64,000 nucleotides of DNA. Origin: CBDBKE01 sp965218055 (GTDB lineage: Bacteria > Acidobacteriota > Terriglobia > JAJPHL01 > JAPKYU01). The position numbers and the translations under genes are program-made. The stretch lies in contig CBDCKA010000002.1 in assembly GCA_965218055.1 (NCBI GenBank), positions 744,001 to 808,000 on the forward strand, given 5' to 3'. Below the pieces are notes generated by a model that worked only from the letters and a program-made list of their open reading frames with translations, made no database searches and was not told where the DNA came from. This document shows, piece by piece, positions 32,708 to 40,352 of the stretch. Numbering within the stretch: the stretch's first letter is position 1; each line of letters begins with the position of its first letter.

Positions 32708-35265
32708 CTTGTGGGGTGCGCCCGGCTCTCTTCTCCCAATGAGAAGGCGGGCCGCTCCAGTGCCGTGAATGTTTTCTCCGACTCCTTGATTTCCAGGAAC
32801 TGGTTTACCCCAACGTTACGGAACACCTGCCGCGTGTCGCTGGTGGGCCACCAGATTTCCAGGGTTTCGATCCGGGCCGCCTTGCCCAGCCCGATGTGCT
32901 GCTCAAGAGGGGAGGCGCCAAACGACCCGCCACTGCCGACGACGCGATGAATGAAGTGGCGCCCACGGTCGCCCGTCTGCACGGCAAGCTTGACGCGGGC
33001 ACCAATGGCCCCGCGGTTCGTTTTCACCCCCACCAGCCGCAGACTGATCCAGTTATTGCCGTGCCCGGGGTTTCTGAAGAGTAAGTTTCCGTGCCTGTCG
33101 CCCGGCACGGCGCCGCCCATCTCAATAAAAATGTCTTGATCGCCGTCGTTGTCGATGTCGGCGAAGGCCACCCCGTGCCCCTTATGAAGATCGCCGGTCC
33201 CCGACGACGCGGTGACATCCACGAAATACTTCCCGTCGTGATTCCTGAACAACACGTTTGGAGCGAGCGCTCCGTAAGAAGGAGTGCCGGTCCCCAAGTA
33301 GAAATCGAGAAATCCGTCATTGTCCAGATCGCCGAAATTGGATCCCATGGGCTGAAACATGCGGTCTAGCCCAACACTTTTGGTCACGTCCTGGAAGCCT
33401 GACCCCGTGTTCCTGTAGAGCTTGAGCGTCTCGACCCCCACCGGCAATTCCAAGTAACTGCGTATGATGTCCATGATCGAGCTATAGTAACTGGAAACGA
33501 ACAGGTCCAGCCAGCCGTCGTTGTCATAGTCGAAGAACCAGGCCGGGAAGCTGTAAATGGGGTGTTGCACTCCCAAGGGTTTGGCCATGTCGGTAAACGT
33601 AAGGTCGCGGTTGTTGTGGTAGAGGAAGTTTTCCGCAGACAGGTTTGAGAGATAGAAGTCCGGGTAGCCATCGTTGTCGTAGTCGCCCGCAACGACGGCT
33701 TTGGTGAACATGACCCGGTCCACGCCGGCGGCAGGCGCAATGTCCACGAAGGTCCCGTCTCCCTGGTTGAGGAAGAGCTGGCTGGGAGAGCGCTCGTTGC
33801 CCACGAATAGGTCCAGGTCGCCGTCCCGATCAATGTCAGCCCAGGCGGCAGTTTGCGTGGATGTGGCGGGCACCGCCAGCCCACTCTGGCGCGTCACGTC
33901 GGTGAAGGTTCCGTCGCAGTTGTTGCGCAGCAGCGAGTTGCGCATGGGCAGTACCCATGCGCCCCGGAGCACCAGAATATCCAGGCAACCGTCATTATCG
34001 TAGTCGGCGTGGACCATGTTCAGCCCGCCGAGCTGATTGGCCAGCCCGGCCTGCCCGGTTCGGTCGGTGAAGGTTCCGGTCCCGCTGTTGTGCAGGTAGC
34101 GCATCGGCGCGCAAGGGTCCATTGCGCTGGTCACAATGTCCAGCAGTCCGTCATTGTCCAGGTCATCCACAATCGCTCCGCCGGCCGTGTTGAAGGTGTC
34201 GGCTCCCACCAGAGGGGCTACGTCCACAAAGCGGCCCACATCCTCCTTGGACTCAAAGGGCGCGAGAGGAACCAGGTGTTGCTTGGGAACAGCGTCGGGG
34301 TACCTGCCCAGGGCCATCGAGGCAAGGTTCAGTAACCACCGCACCTCCAGGTCTTCCGGCTTCTGCTCCAGGAACTTGAGAAAATGCCGGATGGCGGCCT
34401 CCCAATTGGCGATCCGCTTCGGCTGCACCCCGCCAGGCATAGGAAACATGCAGGTCTTGGCACGAGCGCTGGGTACCAGGTTCTCCACCTCTGCCAATCG
34501 CAGGTGGGCAATCCCCAGCTTCTCCTCCAGTTCCAGCAGCAGCACCTGCTTGTCGCCGCGGGCGACAGCCTGTTTGTATGCCGCTTGAAGATACTTGACC
34601 GCCCGATCTAATTCCCCCTGGTAGGCCCAAAGCTGAGCCAGGGTGTGATAGGCAGCCAAGAGCCTACCGTCGCCCCCCTGCCCTGCGCTCTCGTTCTTGG
34701 CTGCTGCCAAATAGCTTTCCAACTCTTCAAATCCGCCACGAACCGCCGTAACCTGGACCGCGCAGACAGTTTGTAAATTCTGTTCCCAGCCGGCTGGCTT
34801 CTGGATGCGGCGAAACAGGTCTCTTGCTTCTTCACCTCCAGCGACGTCGGTGGTCAGTCGGCCCTCGACTCTCAGGCTCATGTAGCCAACTCTCTCTGCT
34901 TCCTCAAGCACCTTCAGGATCATGTAGCCGGCCGGCGTTTGGACAACCCCGGACACCTGTCCCGCAGGCAGCCCCTTCAACGCCTCTCGAATTTCGGGGC
35001 GTAGATCCGACAGCTTCACCTTCCCCAGATAGCCGCCCTCTGGCCCAGTGGAATCGATCGAGTGCTTCTTCGCCAACTCGGCAAAGTCCTCCCCGCGCTG
35101 GAGACTCGCCAGAACCTTTCGCGCCTCTTCGGACGTGCGCAGCAGAATCATCCGAACGTCAACCTCGAGAGGCTGCTCCTGCTCGCTCGCCCAGAAGACG
35201 GACCCGATCAACAGGAAAGGGATGCCCAGCACGACCATGGCCGGGTACAGCTTGATTCCTTTCAT
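32704..35265 (-). CDS. Parvulin-like PPIase domain fused to TPR, FG-GAP repeats and ASPIC-UnbV domain
   Basis: 853 residues, secreted or membrane-anchored (MVVLGIPFLLIGSVFWASE). Residues about 35-125 match the PPIC/parvulin rotamase fold (MILLRTSEEARKVLASLQRGEDFAELAKKHSID, GGYLGKVKLSDLRPEIREALKGLPAGQVSGVVQTPAGYMILKV). A helical TPR-like region follows (about 190-310). From about 330 to 740 there are FG-GAP units with DNDG-type calcium loops (VDDLDNDGLLDIVTSA, ADIDRDGDLDLFVGNE, AGDYDNDGYPDFYLSN), and the end is an ASPIC-UnbV domain (NRGAIGARVKLAVQ, HIGLGKAARIETLEIWWP). The fusion suggests a folding or assembly role for large exported proteins. I know no experimental data for this arrangement. 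Four bases overlap the integrase relic downstream. Confidence 0.85.
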   Translation of the reverse strand: MKGIKLYPAMVVLGIPFLLIGSVFWASEQEQPLEVDVRMILLRTSEEARKVLASLQRGEDFAELAKKHSIDSTGPEGGYLGKVKLSDLRPEIREALKGLPAGQVSGVVQTPAGYMILKVLEEAERVGYMSLRVEGRLTTDVAGGEEARDLFRRIQKPAGWEQNLQTVCAVQVTAVRGGFEELESYLAAAKNESAGQGGDGRLLAAYHTLAQLWAYQGELDRAVKYLQAAYKQAVARGDKQVLLLELEEKLGIAHLRLAEVENLVPSARAKTCMFPMPGGVQPKRIANWEAAIRHFLKFLEQKPEDLEVRWLLNLASMALGRYPDAVPKQHLVPLAPFESKEDVGRFVDVAPLVGADTFNTAGGAIVDDLDNDGLLDIVTSAMDPCAPMRYLHNSGTGTFTDRTGQAGLANQLGGLNMVHADYDNDGCLDILVLRGAWVLPMRNSLLRNNCDGTFTDVTRQSGLAVPATSTQTAAWADIDRDGDLDLFVGNERSPSQLFLNQGDGTFVDIAPAAGVDRVMFTKAVVAGDYDNDGYPDFYLSNLSAENFLYHNNRDLTFTDMAKPLGVQHPIYSFPAWFFDYDNDGWLDLFVSSYYSSIMDIIRSYLELPVGVETLKLYRNTGSGFQDVTKSVGLDRMFQPMGSNFGDLDNDGFLDFYLGTGTPSYGALAPNVLFRNHDGKYFVDVTASSGTGDLHKGHGVAFADIDNDGDQDIFIEMGGAVPGDRHGNLLFRNPGHGNNWISLRLVGVKTNRGAIGARVKLAVQTGDRGRHFIHRVVGSGGSFGASPLEQHIGLGKAARIETLEIWWPTSDTRQVFRNVGVNQFLEIKESEKTFTALERPAFSLGEESRAHPTR

Positions 35266-35650
35266 GATATACGCGCCATTATAGCTCTAAACACGACCGC
35301 CGTCTCCGCACTCCGCACTTGTTGACAAAGACGCGGACGATCCTACGGATCGCCCGCAGAAACGCGGCAAATCCAGCGGATTCCCCCGGAAAGCGGTCTG
35401 ATGGAGAGGGCCTTCTCCCAGCGGCAGAGGCAGAGAGGCGTGAGGCAGTTCCTCCGACGCAATAGTATTCCTCGGCAGGGTCTGTCGAGCTGACGAGAAA
35501 TGTTGCTTGCGGGCGAAAGTGGTGATGGTCCCTACAATTTTCCTTACGGTGCGGTACCATCAAGACCCTCGCGTGCCCCGCGAGGCGGAAGCCTCGCATG
35601 CGCGGTATGATGGTGGTGATGTGCGATAAATCTTGCTCAGGAGAGGATCC
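35266..35650. other. Intergenic region upstream of mannonate-dehydratase-like gene
   Basis: No gene supported; the open frames here lack family features. It contains overlapping hairpins at 35567-35597 and a ribosome site (AGGAGAGG) at its right end. Confidence 0.4.
35567..35597. promoter_or_regulatory. Two mutually exclusive GC-rich hairpins
   Basis: CCTCGCG (35567-35573) can pair with CGCGAGG (35579-35585). The second arm overlaps GCGAGGC (35580-35586), which pairs perfectly with GCCTCGC (35591-35597) across a GGAA loop. Only one stem can form at a time. The element lies 54 bases before a start codon. It may be an attenuator-like switch or a copy of a dispersed palindromic repeat. Confidence 0.4.
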
Positions 35651-36754
35651 GTGAACCGAAGAGAATTCCTAGAAATCAGCGGTTTGGGTGCCGGGGTTGT
35701 CGGAAGACCCACCGCGTCACAGCAGGTTGCGAGAAACTCTCCTCCGAAAAAGGCCCTTATGAAGGTCGGCACGCAGCGTGGCGACTCCGACCGGCCTCCC
35801 ACCCTCCACATGCTCGCCGCCTTGGGGGTTCATCACATCTGCAGTTCCCTGCCCTCCCGGCGGTTTGACGGGAACTGGTCGGTGGAGGGGCTGCTAAAGC
35901 TGAGGGAGCGCGTCGAATCTTTCGGGATCCAACTCGACATAGTGCCCCTGCCGTTGAGTTCCCACTACATCACCCGGGCGGAAAATCCCCATATCATGCT
36001 GGGCAAGAGCCCGGAGCGGGACCGTGAGATCGACCACATCTGCCAGATGATCCGCAACTGCGCCCGGGCCAGCATTCCCGCTGTGAAGTACAACCTGACC
36101 ATCCTCGGCGTGGTGAGAACGCAGCGCACGGCCGGCCGTGGCGGCTCCAGCTATAGCACCTTCGTCTATGAAAAAGCACAACAGGAGCCGCCACTGACCG
36201 AAGCCGGTCCGGTGAGCGCGGACGAAATGTGGGAACGCATCACCTATTTTTTGCAGCGCGTCGTTCCGGTGGCCGAGGAATACAAAATACGAATGGCCTG
36301 CCACCCCCACGACCCGGCTATGCCTCGGGACACAGGGTTTCGCGGTGTCCGGCGGGTGCTCGGCACCGTGGAAGGCCTGAAGCGGCTCGTTGAGATCCAG
36401 CCCAGCCAATACCACGGACTGAACTTCTGCCAGGGCACCGTGTCGGAGATGCTGGAAAATCCCGGCACGGAAATTTTCGACGTGATCCGTTACTTTGGGA
36501 GCCGTGGCAAGATCTTCAATGTGCACTTCCGGAATATTCGCGGCCGCTTCTTGAATTTCCAGGAGAGTTTCATTGACAACGGAGATGTGGACATGCTCCA
36601 GGCGATGCGGGTGTACAAAGAGGTTGGCTACGACGGGATGATCATGCCGGATCACGTTCCCCCAATCCCCGGAGACACAAAAGGTCTCCAGGGCTATGCC
36701 TACACCTTCGGCTACATCAAAGCCCTCATCCGCGCCGTGGAGGCAAAAGGATAA
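35651..36754 (+). CDS. Mannonate dehydratase-like / sugar isomerase-type TIM-barrel protein, TAT-exported
   Basis: About 367 residues. The GTG at 35651 with AGGAGAGG upstream opens a twin-arginine leader (NRREFLEISGLGAGVVG). The body is an AP-endonuclease-like TIM barrel with the UxuA-type blocks MACHPHDPAMP, GLNFCQGTVSEMLENPG, KIFNVHFRNIRGRF, FIDNGDVDMLQAMRVYKEVGYDGMIMPDHVP. UxuA dehydrates D-mannonate to 2-keto-3-deoxygluconate in uronate catabolism, with metal ligands among the conserved His, Cys and Asp seen here. A TAT-type leader on this enzyme is odd, since the pathway is cytoplasmic; the leader may be uncleaved, or the substrate may differ. Confidence 0.8.
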   Translation: MNRREFLEISGLGAGVVGRPTASQQVARNSPPKKALMKVGTQRGDSDRPPTLHMLAALGVHHICSSLPSRRFDGNWSVEGLLKLRERVESFGIQLDIVPLPLSSHYITRAENPHIMLGKSPERDREIDHICQMIRNCARASIPAVKYNLTILGVVRTQRTAGRGGSSYSTFVYEKAQQEPPLTEAGPVSADEMWERITYFLQRVVPVAEEYKIRMACHPHDPAMPRDTGFRGVRRVLGTVEGLKRLVEIQPSQYHGLNFCQGTVSEMLENPGTEIFDVIRYFGSRGKIFNVHFRNIRGRFLNFQESFIDNGDVDMLQAMRVYKEVGYDGMIMPDHVPPIPGDTKGLQGYAYTFGYIKALIRAVEAKG

Positions 36755-37142
36755 CCGCGCCGGCCCGAGCGGCCCAGGTACGAGGTAGCGGAACAGAGCA
36801 GTGACCCCGAGAGTTTTCCCGGTGGGCCGGTTTCTACGGGTTTCTAATGGTCGGGGGCCAGAGCCGAGCGGGCTCTGGCATCCAAAGCGCAGGCCGTGGT
36901 TGCGCGAACCGACGACGGGAGGCAGCCGCGCTGGGCCGCGTCCACCGCGGTTGCCTCCCCGTTATGCAGCAGGGTCTTGACGAAGAACCTGCGGGAATTG
37001 GGGACCGGCTCGCCCAGCTCCGCGTGCAGGTTCTGGCACCCGACCAATTGTTTCAGTTTGGGTTTTCCCGGCGGATGTTCAAGAATATCAATACGACCGA
37101 GGATTGGGAGGAAGTGCAACGCGAATCGGAGAGAGAAAGTAA
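36755..37142. other. Intergenic region with a 9-bp stem hairpin
   Basis: No supported gene. GCCAGAGCC (36857-36865) and GGCTCTGGC (36871-36879) form a perfect 9-bp stem with a 5-base loop about 100 bases after the preceding stop. It may be a terminator without T-tract. A ribosome site (GGAGAGAG) ends the region. Confidence 0.4.
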
Positions 37143-39224
37143 ATGACAAGTCCAGAGAAGCACGCAATGCCTGGTCTTTGGGTCCAGGCGGCTGCGGCCA
37201 CGGCTTTTCTCTTCTTCGTATCCCTTCTGCAGGCCGCCGGGCATTCAGCCTTGGCCGTCCGGGCGACCCAGCCGCCCATCATCGACGGAATCATCCACAA
37301 GGAAGAATGGGCTGGGGTCACGCGACTGGAAAACTTCATTCAGTTGGAGCCAGAGCAAGGAAAGCCGGCGACACAACGCACCGTCGCCTACTTCGCCTAC
37401 GACGATAGTTACGTCTACATCGCGGTGCATTCCTACGACACCGAACCCGAGAAGATTACCGCGCGCCTAAACCGTCGGGACGACAACCTGTCGAGGGACG
37501 ATTCCGTCACCGTCTTCCTCGACACCTTTCACGACCGCCGCACCTGTTACTTTTTCTCGACGAATCCGCTGGGCACCCAGAGCGACGGCCGAATCAAAGA
37601 CGACGGGCGAGTCCGGGACAGAAGCTGGGATGCCGAGTGGCATGTCGCCGCCCAGACGGATTCCGATGGCTGGACAGCCGAGTTCGCCATTCCCCTGCGC
37701 GCGATGCAGTTTCACTCCGGCGAGAATCGCTCCTGGGGAATCAACATCGGGCGGTCCCGGCGCAGCAATCTGGAGGACAGCTTCTGGGCCGGTCCGCTGG
37801 AGTCGTCCTACCGAGTTTCCCAGTTCGGGGAGATTCTCGGCCTGACCTTGCATGGCGGCGCCAAACGCTGGGACCTGATCCCGTATGTGCAGGGCGGTTA
37901 CGCGCAGGGACGCAATACCAGCGGCAGTATGGGGCTCGACCTGCGCTATGCTTTTCGGCCGGAGACGATGGCGAATCTGACCATCAACCCCGATTTCGCC
38001 ATCATTGAGGCGGATGAAGAGTTCGTCAACCTATCTCGCTTCGAAGCACGCCTGGAGGAAAAGAGGCCCTTTTTCCTGGAAAGCAACGAGCGCTTCCGGC
38101 AGCGTATCCAGACGTTTTACTCGCGCCGCATTCAGGACATCGATATAGGAGGCAAGCTTCTTTCCCGCAACGGGCCCTGGGACTTGGCCCTGCTTTCGGT
38201 TCGCTCATCCCCAATGGAGGTTGACTCCGGGCCCGATGGAGCCTCCACCTCCGAGCACGCGAACTACACGGTGGCCAGGGCCGAAAGGCAAGTCCTGCGA
38301 TCCTCCAATATTGGCTTCATGGTTGCGAACCGGTCCCTGGGCGGGGACAATCGCGGCTCGATCGGTCTCGATACGACGATGCACCTGACCCGCACGATGC
38401 GCTTCACCGGCCAGTTGCTCCGCTCCCATGGCCTCTTCAAGATGGGGCGTTGGGCCTACTTCGTGCGGCCGGCGTGGGATACCTCGACCTCCCACTTCCA
38501 CTTCCGCTACACCCACCTGGGGGACCGCTTCGGCGATAACGTGAATGCCGTCGGATTCATCCGCGACGACGACCGTCGGGAGATGGACAGCGATCTGGAC
38601 AAAAACTTCTGGTTTGAAGAGGGCCCCGTCCAACGTATCTTCCTGCAATCGAAAAACAAGGTCTACTGGAGCCAGCAAAACATTTTGCGGTATTACCACA
38701 ATATCGAGACCATGGAGGTCGAATTCCGTAACCGCTGGAGCGTGGAGGCCAGTCACCGTAATGTCTTCGAGCTCTTCGAAAAAGGCTTCCACAACGATCA
38801 GGTGGAGTTCAATGTCGGCTATAACACGCGAGAATTCCAGTCGTGGCAGGTGGGCTATCAGACCGGCCGCAACTTCGACTCCGATTTGGACGTCATCAGC
38901 GCACGGATACGGCGCAAGCTGACGGCCGGGCTGGCTTTGGAATATGAGCTTTCACGTGTCTGGCTCGATCCTGACCCCGAGAAAAAGGCTACTTTCATTA
39001 ATGTTGTTCGCGTTCGCCAGAACTTCACACGGGATTTGTTTATTCGCGTGTTCTTTCAGACGAATTCGGTGATTGACCGCAAGAACCTGGAAGCGGTATT
39101 TGTCTGGCGCCACAGGCCCCCCTTCGGTTCGATTCAGTTTGCGTTTCAACGAGGAAGGGCAGTTTTTGGCCAGCGCTCTGAGCGGGGGAACACATACTTT
39201 ATCAAGGTTGGCCATGTGTTTTGA
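37143..39224 (+). CDS. DUF5916 outer-membrane protein with N-terminal carbohydrate-binding-like domain
   Basis: 693 residues. A signal peptide (AAAATAFLFFVSLLQAAGHS) is followed by a CBM9/DOMON-like sandwich at about 38-220 (PPIIDGIIHKEEW, TVAYFAYDDSYVYIAVHSYD, DDSVTVFLDTFHDRR, WTAEFAIPLRAMQF). The rest is a DUF5916-type beta-barrel, with the family block LTINPDFAIIEADEEFVNLSRFEARLEEKRPFFLE and a final FIKVGHVF ending in Phe, as in Bam substrates. The family occurs in Bacteroidota, Acidobacteriota and Gemmatimonadota next to peptidases or glycan genes, and is thought to bind or channel carbohydrate. It lies between a mannonate-dehydratase-like gene and an SDR, consistent with a uronate-glycan locus. 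Confidence 0.85.
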   Translation: MTSPEKHAMPGLWVQAAAATAFLFFVSLLQAAGHSALAVRATQPPIIDGIIHKEEWAGVTRLENFIQLEPEQGKPATQRTVAYFAYDDSYVYIAVHSYDTEPEKITARLNRRDDNLSRDDSVTVFLDTFHDRRTCYFFSTNPLGTQSDGRIKDDGRVRDRSWDAEWHVAAQTDSDGWTAEFAIPLRAMQFHSGENRSWGINIGRSRRSNLEDSFWAGPLESSYRVSQFGEILGLTLHGGAKRWDLIPYVQGGYAQGRNTSGSMGLDLRYAFRPETMANLTINPDFAIIEADEEFVNLSRFEARLEEKRPFFLESNERFRQRIQTFYSRRIQDIDIGGKLLSRNGPWDLALLSVRSSPMEVDSGPDGASTSEHANYTVARAERQVLRSSNIGFMVANRSLGGDNRGSIGLDTTMHLTRTMRFTGQLLRSHGLFKMGRWAYFVRPAWDTSTSHFHFRYTHLGDRFGDNVNAVGFIRDDDRREMDSDLDKNFWFEEGPVQRIFLQSKNKVYWSQQNILRYYHNIETMEVEFRNRWSVEASHRNVFELFEKGFHNDQVEFNVGYNTREFQSWQVGYQTGRNFDSDLDVISARIRRKLTAGLALEYELSRVWLDPDPEKKATFINVVRVRQNFTRDLFIRVFFQTNSVIDRKNLEAVFVWRHRPPFGSIQFAFQRGRAVFGQRSERGNTYFIKVGHVF

Positions 39225-39321
39225 TGGTCCTCAGTCAGCAGGCGGCGAGCAGGAAGTAACTGGCGCCCAACGGGGCCAGGGCTGGCAAGGCTGAGACACT
39301 GCCGAAGAAGGGAAAAAATGC

Positions 39322-39474
39322 ATGAGAGTCATACGAGCGCTTCCGGGGGCAGTCTGCTTCTTCCCGCTGGCGCTGATGGAATGCAGCGAAGCGTCCCTCA
39401 ATGAAGAGGTTTTCCATGCCCTCAGGTTCAAGGCCGAAGACTGCAAGCAATCCATCAAGGGTGTGCGTTCATGA
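39322..39474 (+). CDS. Small ORF coupled to the SDR gene
   Basis: 50 codons from ATG 39322 (GAAGGGAAAAA upstream) to a TGA that overlaps the SDR start as ATGA. The N-terminal half is mildly hydrophobic (LPGAVCFFPLALM), the rest charged (EEVFHALRFKAEDC). No family recognised. It could be a translated leader peptide that couples to the SDR, or a chance frame. Confidence 0.25.
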   Translation: MRVIRALPGAVCFFPLALMECSEASLNEEVFHALRFKAEDCKQSIKGVRS

Positions 39475-40304
39475 GTGAAGGTACGACCTCTTTGCACAGG
39501 CTGAATGGCTTAGTTGCGGTGGTGACCGGAGCAGCTCAGGGGCTGGGCCTGGGGATCGCTGAGCAGCTTGCCCGCGACGGCGCCGGGGTGATCATGGCTG
39601 ACGTCAGACTGAAAAATGCACAGGCATCGGCCCAAAAGTTGCGAGAGCAAGGTCTGAATGTGCAGCCAGCCCATTTGGATATCTCCGCCAGTAGTGGGGT
39701 GACCGAGTTCTTCGACGGGACAGTTGCTGAATACGGTCGGTTGGACATTCTGGTCAACAATGCCGGTGTTGGACAAGACGTCTCCCCGGTCGTCCATCTG
39801 ACAGACCAGGAATGGGCACGCGTCCTAGGTGTCACCTTGACCGGAACGTTCTATTGTTGCCGCGCGGCAGCACGAACCATGGAGCGGCAGGGATCCGGGT
39901 GTATCGTCAATATCGCCTCCATCAACGGCCAGAATCCAGCAGCGCTGGTCGCGGCCTACAACGTGGCTAAGGCCGGTGTAATCAGTCTGACCAAGACGCT
40001 GGCATTGGAGCTTGCCGCCTACGGCGTGCGGGTAAACGCGGTGAGTCCGGGGCCTGTCTACACAGAATTCAACAAGACCGTCATGGCGCAGCGCTGCCAA
40101 ACCCTGAATCTCACCGAGGATCAGATGATTGAGCGCATCCGAGGCGCCATCCCGCTTGGACGATGGGGACAGCCAGCCGATATCGCACGGAGCGTTGCTT
40201 TTCTGTGCAGCCCGGCAGCCTCGTGGATCACGGGCGAGGTGCTCAGAGTCAGTGGGGGACTGGAAGGCGTCTCGGCCGCGCCACCAAAACGCGCGGAGAA
40301 CTAA
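39471..40304 (+). CDS. SDR-family oxidoreductase
   Basis: 277 residues. Cofactor motif VVTGAAQGLGLGIA; Asp in IMADVR after beta-2 points to NAD. VNNAG, catalytic Ser in NIASING and Y-x3-K in YNVAK are intact, and the end has the usual WITGEVLRVSGG. Relatives include KduD-type 2-keto-3-deoxygluconate dehydrogenases, gluconate 5-dehydrogenases and sugar dehydrogenases. The neighbourhood (mannonate-dehydratase-like enzyme, beta-helix protein) favours sugar-acid oxidation, but the specificity is inference. Convergent with the beta-helix gene, 36 bases away, with a stem-loop between. Confidence 0.88.
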   Translation: MSEGTTSLHRLNGLVAVVTGAAQGLGLGIAEQLARDGAGVIMADVRLKNAQASAQKLREQGLNVQPAHLDISASSGVTEFFDGTVAEYGRLDILVNNAGVGQDVSPVVHLTDQEWARVLGVTLTGTFYCCRAAARTMERQGSGCIVNIASINGQNPAALVAAYNVAKAGVISLTKTLALELAAYGVRVNAVSPGPVYTEFNKTVMAQRCQTLNLTEDQMIERIRGAIPLGRWGQPADIARSVAFLCSPAASWITGEVLRVSGGLEGVSAAPPKRAEN

Positions 40305-40329
40305 GAATATACATATCCCAACCTCGGTC

Positions 40330-40352
40330 CCCGGCAGAGGTTAGTTGCCGGG
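40330..40352. terminator. Hairpin between convergent SDR and beta-helix genes
   Basis: CCCGGCA (40330-40336) and TGCCGGG (40346-40352) form a 7-bp stem with a 9-base loop. The right arm overlaps the last codons of the minus-strand gene. No T-run. Confidence 0.35.

Noticed and set aside
36844..37167. Minus-strand open frame of 107 codons before the DUF5916 gene
   Set aside because: Odd composition and no motifs; I suspected a mobile-element leftover but could not support it.
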